From: Lentisphaera profundi
GTDB taxonomy: Bacteria; Verrucomicrobiota; Lentisphaeria; Lentisphaerales; Lentisphaeraceae
Assembly (NCBI RefSeq): GCF_028728065.1
Contig: NZ_CP117812.1
Location: forward strand, 1,736,001 to 1,800,000
Direction of reading: 5' to 3'
DNA: 64,000 nt
In this document: positions 35,917-43,233 of the stretch, piece by piece
Numbering within the stretch: the stretch's first letter is position 1
Layout of the letters: every line of letters starts with the position of its first letter
The notes under the pieces: generated by a model
What the model saw: only the letters and a program-made list of their open reading frames with translations
Told to the model about the DNA's origin: nothing
The model's database searches: none
Program-made: the position numbers and the translations under genes

Positions 35917-37692
35917 TTAATCTAAAACGCGTATGACTCCAGAACTTCGGTAGCGTACCGTGCCCGCTTTATTTTCGATTTTTTTATGGGATTCTGATTT
36001 TAAAAACTGCCCGAGTGGAATCGTGATTTTGTCTTTGTATTCCTCTATGGGTAAAACTTTTACATCGTACTCAAGTCGATAGTTCGCTGCTTCATAAGTA
36101 TCAAAACGAAAATCATATTGTGTTTTATGCTTGAGACTAAAGAAGACATAATCTGCTCCTGCACTACGATCAAAAATCGCCATTCCCGAGGAGGACACAT
36201 GATCATCACGCACTAGCTCCACACCATTCTTTAAGAGACGTACTCCACTGACTTCCGCCATTGCATAACCGCGACGATGAAAAATCTCAAAACTCGGGTG
36301 ATTATTTTTTACAAATTCGCTTACGTCAAGGCTCAAACTTCGGGTCTCGTGAAAAGCCACTTCACTTGAATCCCAAGCACCGATGATTTTGCCTTTAAAT
36401 TGCTCACGTATTGATTGCCACTTCTTTTTCAAAAGCGGAAACTGAAGTAGCTTTTGCTCGAGTTCAGCACTCAATTCTTGACGTATTTGGGCTAAAATCT
36501 TATCATCCTCATGAGCATAAAGAGGAGATAGTTCTTCAGGGTCATTATCAATATCAATTAAGTAGTCATCTGGGTAGTACTTATAATTTTTATTGCGCAC
36601 ATAAAGTGAGGCATTATCAATTCTCATACTTACGGATGGATAAAAAGCTAATTGATAATCTTTACTTGTGGGCTTGCCTTTAAGATCTCCTAAAAAACTA
36701 AATCCGTGATTATCGTATTGTTTTGGAACCGTAATATTTGCGCTCTCCGCAAGTGTTGGCAAAATATCCGTAAAATCCACCAGTCGATCACAGACCTTGG
36801 CTTCTTTGTTGCCCATACGTGCGATAAGCGGAACCCAATTACCCGCACGCTTATTGCCCATACTCTTACCACCATACACCTGACTACCATCCTTCAGTGT
36901 ATTCATAAGCCCTGGGTAAGTTCCGTTATCGGCAGTGAAGATAATGAGTGTATTATCGTAAATTCCTTGCTGCTTTAAATGATCAATTACTTTGCCCACC
37001 AATTTATCGGTATAAGCAACCATATCGCGGAAATTACTATCCCAATCACGACTCTGAAGATCGCGACTATCTGGAGTAGGGACAAAAGGGAAATGAGCGA
37101 GTACCATAGGATAATACGCCAAGAATGGTTTCTTCTTGTCAGCTGAAATAAATTCTAATAGTTTTTGATTAAGAATATCAGGACCAAAATCCTTCGATCC
37201 ATATTCTTTGATCTCATCATTGGTCGTGAGTGTCGGCTTCCAAAAGCGGCTCTTTCCAAGTGATTTATCCTCCAAGTAATTATGAAGACAATGCTCATCA
37301 AAGCCAAATTCTGCGACAGAGCCTTTATCCGAACTCAATTGCCACTTGCCAAAAATGCCTGTGCGATAGCCTTGTGTTTTAAGTAATTGCGCAAAAGTTT
37401 TACTGCCTTTATCTAAGCGTCCAAATTTTGTGTAGTTCGCAAAAGTATGACGTCCGGTCATGATTTTTACGCGTGAAGGTGTGCAAATAGGCGTCGATTC
37501 ACAATTAGTAAATAAGACGGATTCTTCTGCTAACTTTTGAATTTGTGGCGTTAAATTCTCTTTTGATCCATAATTATTGTAAAATTCTCGTCCGGTATCA
37601 TCTACCATAATAAGTAGGATATTTGGCGCTTGCTTTGCGGAGAGCGCAAAGCTCGCCCACAAAACGAAGAAACAAAAGCTTTGTACTTTCAT
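35917..37692 (-). CDS. Sulfatase (FGly type) with C-terminal beta extension
   Basis: A 591-residue exported sulfatase. Signal peptide to about residue 19, metal start NILLIMVDDTG, activation motif CTPSR with Cys70, then IMTGRHTF; GKWQLS and FTADNGTYPG match the family. About 140 residues beyond the usual end (about 450-591) look beta-rich (IGAWDSSEVAFHETRSLSL, RSSGVIRVLD), probably a binding or structural domain. The ATG at 37692 immediately follows the TAA of the upstream sulfatase, so the two are translationally coupled. With the PQQ-type gene they form a three-gene unit. Confidence 0.92.
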   Translation of the reverse strand: MKVQSFCFFVLWASFALSAKQAPNILLIMVDDTGREFYNNYGSKENLTPQIQKLAEESVLFTNCESTPICTPSRVKIMTGRHTFANYTKFGRLDKGSKTFAQLLKTQGYRTGIFGKWQLSSDKGSVAEFGFDEHCLHNYLEDKSLGKSRFWKPTLTTNDEIKEYGSKDFGPDILNQKLLEFISADKKKPFLAYYPMVLAHFPFVPTPDSRDLQSRDWDSNFRDMVAYTDKLVGKVIDHLKQQGIYDNTLIIFTADNGTYPGLMNTLKDGSQVYGGKSMGNKRAGNWVPLIARMGNKEAKVCDRLVDFTDILPTLAESANITVPKQYDNHGFSFLGDLKGKPTSKDYQLAFYPSVSMRIDNASLYVRNKNYKYYPDDYLIDIDNDPEELSPLYAHEDDKILAQIRQELSAELEQKLLQFPLLKKKWQSIREQFKGKIIGAWDSSEVAFHETRSLSLDVSEFVKNNHPSFEIFHRRGYAMAEVSGVRLLKNGVELVRDDHVSSSGMAIFDRSAGADYVFFSLKHKTQYDFRFDTYEAANYRLEYDVKVLPIEEYKDKITIPLGQFLKSESHKKIENKAGTVRYRSSGVIRVLD

Positions 37693-39300
37693 TTATTTGA
37701 TTCCGTCTACTTTTACATTCTGATTTTCTTGACGTGCTAGCTTAGCTGAAAGTTCAGCAAAACCTTCGGGAAGAAAAGGCGTTTCACCTGTATTCTTTTG
37801 GGCTTTACCTGGAGTACTACGGCCATCTTGAATATATTTCTGCATCAAAGCCGTCAAGCGATCGACTATATGTGGATAAGAACTGAAAATATTATTCGTT
37901 TCAGCTGGATCAGATTTTAAATTATAGAGCTGTATCACGGGCAAGCCCTGAGATTTTGCCATTTCTGGAGTCAGGTCACTCTTCGGCCAACCACCAGAAC
38001 CTGCACAAAAAATCAACTTCCAGTCACCCTGGCGAATAGCAAATGAGCCATTGATTGAATGATGTACGGTCGCAGGTCTTTTAAAATCCCAAGGCTTCTG
38101 CATAAGCAAGGCTAAGGTAGAATAGGAATCTTCACCCGCATTAATCGGCAAAGTACTTCCCACTACATCTGCTAATGTTGCCAACATATCTGTCGTACAA
38201 ATAGTTTGATCACAAATAGAACCCGCTTTGACTCCGCCGTTTGGCCAGCTCACAATATAAGGAACGCGATGACCACCCTCAAATATATCTGCTTTACGAC
38301 CACGAAAACCGTTACTCGAAAAATGTCCCGCGTTATTAATTGTCGTCATATCAGCACGTGGTGAAATGCCATTATCAGCGGTGAATACCAAGAGCGTATT
38401 ATCGTAGATGCCCGTGCTTTTCAGTGTCTTAATCAATTCACCTACATGAGCATCAATTTGTAAGATAAAATCGCCATAGGCATTGATACCGCTCATCCCT
38501 TGAAACTTCTTAATGGGTAATATCGGTGTATGTGGTGATGGCAAAGGTAGGTAGAGGAAAAAGGGCTTTTCAGCCTGAGCATTTTTCTTGATAAACTGAT
38601 TCGCGCGACGGAAAAAATTGGGCGTCACATCTTCGATATCAAAATCACCCGCCATGGGTCCAGCGCGCCAAAGACGTTCGCCCTCTTCTCCCTTGCGCTC
38701 AGTTATTTCTAAATTTGTTACTTTGCCATTCTCAACATAGAGATAGGGGGGGATATCGAGTGAACTAGGAATCGCATAATAGTATTCAAAGCCGTGTACA
38801 TCAGGACCATTTTTCACACCTTTGGCATAATCAATTTTAGTTCCCGGAGTGTAACCCCAATAAAGCGGATCAATCTTAACGCTATCCGGATGAAAACTAA
38901 AGTCCCAACCAAGATGCCATTTGCCGATCATTCCGGTATGGTAGCCATTTTCTTTCAGCATAGAGGCTAAAGTCATGCGACCAGGTTTAATCAGCGAAGG
39001 TGATGTCCCTCCAATCACACTACGCTTCAAATGTGTTCTCCAGGCATAGCGCCCCGTGAGCACACCATAGCGAGTCGGCGTACATACTGCAGAGTTGGTG
39101 TGAGCATCTGTAAACATCATGCCGTTTGCCGCCAACGAATCTATATGGGGAGTATGTATTTTCGATGATGAATTAAAACAGCTGACATCGCCTTGCCCCA
39201 TATCATCCATTAGCACATAAATAATATTAGGTTTTGGTGCTGCGCTAAGGTTTAAAGTCATTAAACCTGCTACTGCCATTATGATTTTATTGAAGCTCAT
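37693..39300 (-). CDS. Sulfatase (FGly type, arylsulfatase-like)
   Basis: A 535-residue exported sulfatase. Signal peptide to about residue 20; NIIYVLMDDMGQGDVS carries the metal Asp pair; activation motif CTPTR with Cys73, then YGVLTGRYAWRT. GKWHLGWD, PSPHTPI, FTADNGISPRAD and FRGRKADIFEGGHRVP are typical. Its start codon overlaps the stop of the PQQ-type gene (TAATG at 39298-39302) and its stop abuts the next sulfatase start, so three genes are coupled. A G7 run at 38746-38752 is in frame, a useful contrast with the broken C6 runs elsewhere. Confidence 0.93.
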   Translation of the reverse strand: MSFNKIIMAVAGLMTLNLSAAPKPNIIYVLMDDMGQGDVSCFNSSSKIHTPHIDSLAANGMMFTDAHTNSAVCTPTRYGVLTGRYAWRTHLKRSVIGGTSPSLIKPGRMTLASMLKENGYHTGMIGKWHLGWDFSFHPDSVKIDPLYWGYTPGTKIDYAKGVKNGPDVHGFEYYYAIPSSLDIPPYLYVENGKVTNLEITERKGEEGERLWRAGPMAGDFDIEDVTPNFFRRANQFIKKNAQAEKPFFLYLPLPSPHTPILPIKKFQGMSGINAYGDFILQIDAHVGELIKTLKSTGIYDNTLLVFTADNGISPRADMTTINNAGHFSSNGFRGRKADIFEGGHRVPYIVSWPNGGVKAGSICDQTICTTDMLATLADVVGSTLPINAGEDSYSTLALLMQKPWDFKRPATVHHSINGSFAIRQGDWKLIFCAGSGGWPKSDLTPEMAKSQGLPVIQLYNLKSDPAETNNIFSSYPHIVDRLTALMQKYIQDGRSTPGKAQKNTGETPFLPEGFAELSAKLARQENQNVKVDGIK

Positions 39301-40853
39301 TAATTTTTATCCTTGTTTTCAATACAAATTATTTCTTTCATCGTATGAGTGTATAGCCTTCCTTTCGAGTAAGCAAAAGTACTTAAGGTCCAAGTCTTGT
39401 TGGCTTCTCCTAAATCATTAACTGCCACTAAGGCTTCCCCATTTTTAAAAGGCTTAGTCGTATCAATCACGTAAACCGTGCCAGTAACGACTGGAATAAT
39501 CAAATGCTTGCCCACAAGGATAGGGCTTGCTGAGCACATGTGACCAAAACCCGCTGAGTTATGGCCTTTAGCACCAACTTCTAAACCTTTTTGATTGACT
39601 GGAATATTTTTTACTTTTTTTATGCTCGCAATATATTTATCTTCTTGAGCACTTTTGGGGCTCGCGATGAGTTGTGCGGGAAGTGCCAAGTATTCGACTG
39701 AGCCGGTTTTGATATTTACTTTTCCTAAATAAGGAGCTCCAAAAGACAAGAAATAATAATCATTGCCTACCAAAATCTCGGTATTGTAAGTAATGTTCCT
39801 CTTACCTTTGTTGGCTTTAATCGTTTCTTGTTTTCCCTCTTGCTCCTTGCGGTGAACCATAACGTCATTGATGAAGTCGACTTTTCTTATCAATTCACCA
39901 GAATCAGTACTTAATACCTGGCACTCATTTCCGACTAATACCGGAATGAAATCTTGATTCCAATGCACATTCGACATGGTGAAAAGACCATTGATTTTTT
40001 TTGACCAAATCTCTTGTCCTTCTTTGCCTTTCGCTAAGCTCATCAAAGTAATGCCTGTTGGTTTTTCAACTGGAGCATGAGGACCTCCGCGTTGTTGAAC
40101 CACCGCTTGGGTGCCATCTTTTAGCGTATTGAGCACCGGGTTACAATGGACAACTGTGCCGGTTTTTTCACGCCACAAAACTTTTCCAGTATTCTTATCT
40201 ATACCATGAATATAAGTCCAAAATCCTTTGTCTTTAGCCGCTTCGGCTTTCCCTTTATTATCTTTTTTGTCAATACTTGTGAACTCTTCCTTTTTATCAG
40301 CCATTTCAACATAGAGGATTGTATCCCCCACAAAAAAAGGTTCCGCTTGACGATTCTTGTGCATATAACGCGGCACAAAGTCTCGCACCCATTGCTCATT
40401 GCCTTCCATGTCGTAACAGGCCATCCGTCCACAGCGATTAAAAAACCAAACTTTTTCTCCATCACATAAGGGAGCAAAAACAGTCGCATCGGAAAAACCA
40501 TTGGCAATATCAATGATTACTGAACCAGGGAGATCTTTTGTCCACAGGACTTCTCCCGTTTCAGCATCCATACAGTACGCAATAATATCTCTGACCGAAC
40601 TTTTCTCTTTAATATTATCTATCGGCTTATGGATAGTCGTGAAGACTTTATTTCCCCAGATTGTGACCGCTGCTTGCCCCGCTTCAGGCATAGGTGTGCG
40701 CCATTTAATATTTTCATTGCGTACCGCACTCCATTTCAAGGGTGCTTCGCCTTGCACTTGGTAATTAGCATTGGGACCAGAAGCTTGTGGCCAATGCTGT
40801 CCAAAAGAACTCAAACTTAAACTCGCTAAAATAATCAATTTACTGAAGTTCAT
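39300..40853 (-). CDS. PQQ-like beta-propeller protein, exported
   Basis: An outer-membrane or periplasmic propeller protein of about 517 residues. The frame is open to 40979, but I start at ATG 40853: a signal peptide (MNFSKLIILASLSLSSFG) follows, and the class 2 promoter motif at 40891-40923 would lie inside the longer version. HWPQASGPNANYQ is the usual opening of this family, and blades are visible as repeats such as ETGEVLWTKDLPG, MEGNEQWVRDF, NTGKVLWREKTG and SLAKGKEGQEIWSKKING. PQQ-type propellers of this kind are common in planctomycetes and relatives beside sulfatases; many lack a catalytic role and may bind glycans or proteins. It is the first gene of the coupled sulfatase unit. Confidence 0.85.
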   Translation of the reverse strand: MNFSKLIILASLSLSSFGQHWPQASGPNANYQVQGEAPLKWSAVRNENIKWRTPMPEAGQAAVTIWGNKVFTTIHKPIDNIKEKSSVRDIIAYCMDAETGEVLWTKDLPGSVIIDIANGFSDATVFAPLCDGEKVWFFNRCGRMACYDMEGNEQWVRDFVPRYMHKNRQAEPFFVGDTILYVEMADKKEEFTSIDKKDNKGKAEAAKDKGFWTYIHGIDKNTGKVLWREKTGTVVHCNPVLNTLKDGTQAVVQQRGGPHAPVEKPTGITLMSLAKGKEGQEIWSKKINGLFTMSNVHWNQDFIPVLVGNECQVLSTDSGELIRKVDFINDVMVHRKEQEGKQETIKANKGKRNITYNTEILVGNDYYFLSFGAPYLGKVNIKTGSVEYLALPAQLIASPKSAQEDKYIASIKKVKNIPVNQKGLEVGAKGHNSAGFGHMCSASPILVGKHLIIPVVTGTVYVIDTTKPFKNGEALVAVNDLGEANKTWTLSTFAYSKGRLYTHTMKEIICIENKDKN

Positions 40854-40890
40854 ATAGCTATCCATTAATTTTTTGTACTCTACATCACTG

Positions 40891-40923
40891 GTGGTACTTA
40901 ATAAAATAAGAAATCTTGAAGCT
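40891..40923 (-). promoter_or_regulatory. Class 2 two-block promoter motif
   Basis: GTGGTAC (40891-40897), 14 AT-rich bases, AATCTTGAAGCT (40912-40923) followed by a T-tract; identical in fixed bases and spacing to the copy at 30314-30346. On the gene strand the right block ends 38 bases before ATG 40853, which also supports that start. Confidence 0.6.
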
Positions 40924-41102
40924 ACTGATGTTTTTTGTGTATTAAAAATATTATAAGAACCCTCTCCAAAATCCCTCAAAGTATGTAACGATTCGAGCGT
41001 ACACTAATTCTCATTTATATTCACTATACTTACAGTTTTATATAAGTAGCTAATACGAACACTTCGCCAATACATGACTTCTACTTGATAAATAATACTC
41101 CG

Positions 41103-41425
41103 TCATCCTTCAACTATTCCTTTTTATCCGTCCCCGATGGCAGCCGGGCCCGTGTGGCAACACCTGCCTAATGAGTGGGAACTTAAGCACATGCCGAAGG
41201 TATGTAGTAGGGTAGCCACCGGATTTATCCGGTGGGTATTGTTAAAAAAATGATATTCATGCCGAAGGTATGAAGGAAACGCTCTGCAGCGTACCTTCGG
41301 CACGCACGACGCTGTTATTCAAACACCACGGACTTACGTCCATGGCTACATTCCTAAGCTCTTCGAGCTCAAACATCTCTTAAGTTCCCACTCATTAAAC
41401 ACCTCTCCGCCGGAGTGAGGCGGAT
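41103..41425. repeat. Structured repeat, copy 1, split by an insertion
   Basis: The left part (41103-41165) ends with GCCGGGCCCGTGTGGCAACA and cct; the right part (41398-41425) begins AACACCT and continues ctccgccggagtgaggcgg. Copy 2 at 41514-41605 has the same two parts joined without interruption. Small stems are visible (GTGT-ggca-ACAC, CCGCC...GGCGG), so the repeat may fold as RNA. Confidence 0.8.
41166..41397. mobile_element. Palindromic MITE-like insertion with 19-bp terminal inverted repeats
   Basis: Perfect inverted ends TAATGAGTGGGAACTTAAG (41169-41187) and its complement (41379-41397) enclose 191 bases. Inside are CCACCGGAT / ATCCGGTGG (41216-41235) and TGCCGAAGGTA / TACCTTCGGCA (41260-41270 / 41292-41302). 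A third GCCGAAGGTA lies at 41193-41202. AACACCT flanks it on both sides (41159-41165 and 41398-41404), with three extra bases gcc on the left, and occurs once in the uninterrupted copy 2. No transposase is encoded, so a non-autonomous element is inferred. Confidence 0.75.
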
Positions 41426-41513
41426 TAATCCCCCTTTTTTTTGTTTAAAGCCTTGGGACACCGTCCCCTTCCCTGCAAGCTGTGCCCACCTTGAGAGGCG
41501 AGTAAAAAATTAC

Positions 41514-41605
41514 TCATCCCCCTTCAGCTCTTCCTTTTATCCGTCCACGGTGGCAGCCGGGCCCGTGTGGCAACACCTCCCCGCCGGAGTGAGGTGGATC
41601 CCCCC
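41514..41605. repeat. Structured repeat, copy 2, uninterrupted
   Basis: From tcatcc through the GGGCCC palindrome and AACACCT to gccggagtgaggtggat this matches copy 1 with a few substitutions and small indels, but without the 229-base insert. It acts as an empty site for comparison. It is GC-rich in an AT-rich region. Confidence 0.8.
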
Positions 41606-41936
41606 AAACAAAATAGTATTTTTTATCAAAATATTATTCATAAGCTGTGGAAACCGATCCTCTACTCGGCCTAGATCAGTTTATCATCACCCTTTCCATA
41701 GTGAGTCATTTTTCTATTTTTCTATTGAATCAACAGCTTTTCGAACTTATTCTCCAAGAATTTCCATTCAGAAAATAAACTTTCCGTATTATTATTTTTC
41801 AAAAAAATTACTACTGAAGCTATTAACCCCCCACCATGAAATTGTATTTACTTGCATGTTTATTTGAGAAATTTGTAACAATGGGGGCTTTTGTCTTGTT
41901 ATTATATGTATAGATAATTTATATACGGAGAATAAT

Positions 41937-42020
41937 ATGAGTAAATTTCAAAAACGATTCCTCACACTTAAAAAAATATATTTAAAGAGCTCAAGCCTAC
42001 TTGTCGGTACTAAAGCCTAA
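41937..42020 (+). CDS. Possible 27-residue basic peptide
   Basis: ATG 41937 is preceded at 7 bases by CGGAG, and an AT-rich -10-like stretch lies 15-25 bases further up. The frame of 27 codons ends in TAA at 42020. The peptide (MSKFQKRFLTLKKIYLK, then SSSLLVGTKA) is strongly basic in its first half and could be amphipathic. It may be the truncated start of a lost gene. No family recognised. Confidence 0.3.
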   Translation: MSKFQKRFLTLKKIYLKSSSLLVGTKA

Positions 42021-42467
42021 ATAACAAAATTTTACCATGAGTCTAAAATAAGGAATTCGACGCTACCTTCGTAGGGTTTCTTTATATAATTCATACAGAC
42101 ACGAAAATACCGTGCTCTGTACAAACAGATGCTATCGCTCTAACACTGCACCATAATTGTCCGTTTAAAAAACGTGATTAGAGCTTTTTTTATTGTGGGC
42201 AAACATCTATTTACTCAATTCCAAGTTTTGTATCAATATTTATTACACACTGTCGATTCTTATAGTCATGTCATTTCAAATGACTCTAAGCTTTCTATTA
42301 ATTGGGCACAAATAGTGAATAAATCGTGTGGTTATATACACATATACTCAATATTAAATGAAATAATAAAAACATAAACCATTGAAAACAATATATATAT
42401 ATACAAAACAATGACTTAGGATCACATTCTTCTTTACTTCTCCTTAATATAAAATAAGGAGTTTAAA
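42021..42467. other. Gene-free AT-rich stretch
   Basis: No supported gene. A 67-codon frame at 42174-42377 starts with GTG and lacks a ribosome site. A run of alternating TA lies near 42392-42402. The ribosome site AAGGAG for the prepilin gene is at 42457-42462. Confidence 0.5.
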
Positions 42468-43103
42468 ATGAAAGCAAAATTCACACTGATCGAGTTGATC
42501 GTCGTTGTTGCGATTATAGGCATAGTAGCCAGTTTAATATTACCTACACTAGGCAAAGCTAGGAACAAAGCTCACCAAGCCAATTGTAAGAGTAAACTAA
42601 AGCAAGCCACTATGGCCAATTTCATGTATGCAGATGATAATAATTCCAGGATTTTTGAAAGCACAAATGGCCAAACAAAGTGGAATAAAAGTTTGTTTGA
42701 ATCTGCTTATTTAAGTGGAGCCAATAAAAGTGATAAGCATCCATTTCACTGCCCTAAAGGCGTTGCTTTCAATTGGAACTATGAAACTAATTATGCGATG
42801 AACTACAAACTAAGCTTTAAAAGTTCCACATATTCACCCATACCTCTTGAAAGTACAAATGGATCTTCCACTCTTATGCTCATTGATGCTTACAATAAAT
42901 CAAATATTCTATGGCGAAATCATATCAAAGGTTCTACAGGTATAAACAAAGTCATCAATGCCAGTTCTGAGATGAAAATGGCGAGGCATGACAATAAGTT
43001 GAACCTCACATATCTCGATGGTCATCTGGAATCTATTTCTGATACCGGAATTCTACTGATTGGTAACACACTAAAAACCACTGATGAATTTTGGACTCCC
43101 TAA
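42468..43103 (+). CDS. Prepilin-like protein with H-X9-DG tail (Lentisphaera type)
   Basis: A 211-residue pseudopilin-like protein. Leader of only four residues (MKAK), then FTLIELIVVVAIIGIVASLI, the methylation motif and hydrophobic helix. The rest is rich in Asn, Ser and Lys, and the C-terminus has HDNKLNLTYLDGHLE, the exact H-X9-DG spacing. AAGGAG precedes the ATG at good spacing. It is not next to other secretion genes. By analogy with the many copies in Lentisphaerae genomes it is probably a surface or secreted protein; function unknown. It differs from the one at 20358 in leader length and in the tail spacing. Confidence 0.88.
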   Translation: MKAKFTLIELIVVVAIIGIVASLILPTLGKARNKAHQANCKSKLKQATMANFMYADDNNSRIFESTNGQTKWNKSLFESAYLSGANKSDKHPFHCPKGVAFNWNYETNYAMNYKLSFKSSTYSPIPLESTNGSSTLMLIDAYNKSNILWRNHIKGSTGINKVINASSEMKMARHDNKLNLTYLDGHLESISDTGILLIGNTLKTTDEFWTP

Positions 43104-43104
43104 A

Positions 43105-43190
43105 ACCCACCTTAGCTAATACACTCAACTTTAAATAAAAAGTAGATATTATTTATTAGTCTGATTTGTAAGTGGGTGCTTTTTCTTTTA
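43105..43190 (+). terminator. Possible terminator after the prepilin gene
   Basis: ACCCAC-C-TTA (43105-43114) can pair with TAAGTGGGT (43169-43177), followed by GCTTTTTCTTTT. The loop is long (about 55 bases) and one base bulges, so confidence is low. The loop contains the 15-mer GCTAATACACTCAAC shared with 24142-24156. Confidence 0.35.
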
Positions 43191-43233
43191 TTGTCTTACT
43201 AGAAGATTTTTAAAAGACAAATTTGGTGAGCAC

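Noticed and set aside
40854-40979. 42-residue N-terminal extension of the PQQ-type protein
   Set aside because: It overlaps the class 2 promoter motif and precedes a clean signal peptide at ATG 40853.
41415-41867. 150-codon plus-strand frame in the structured repeat region
   Set aside because: Starts in a repeat, no ribosome site or family; composition follows the repeat and the AT-rich spacer.
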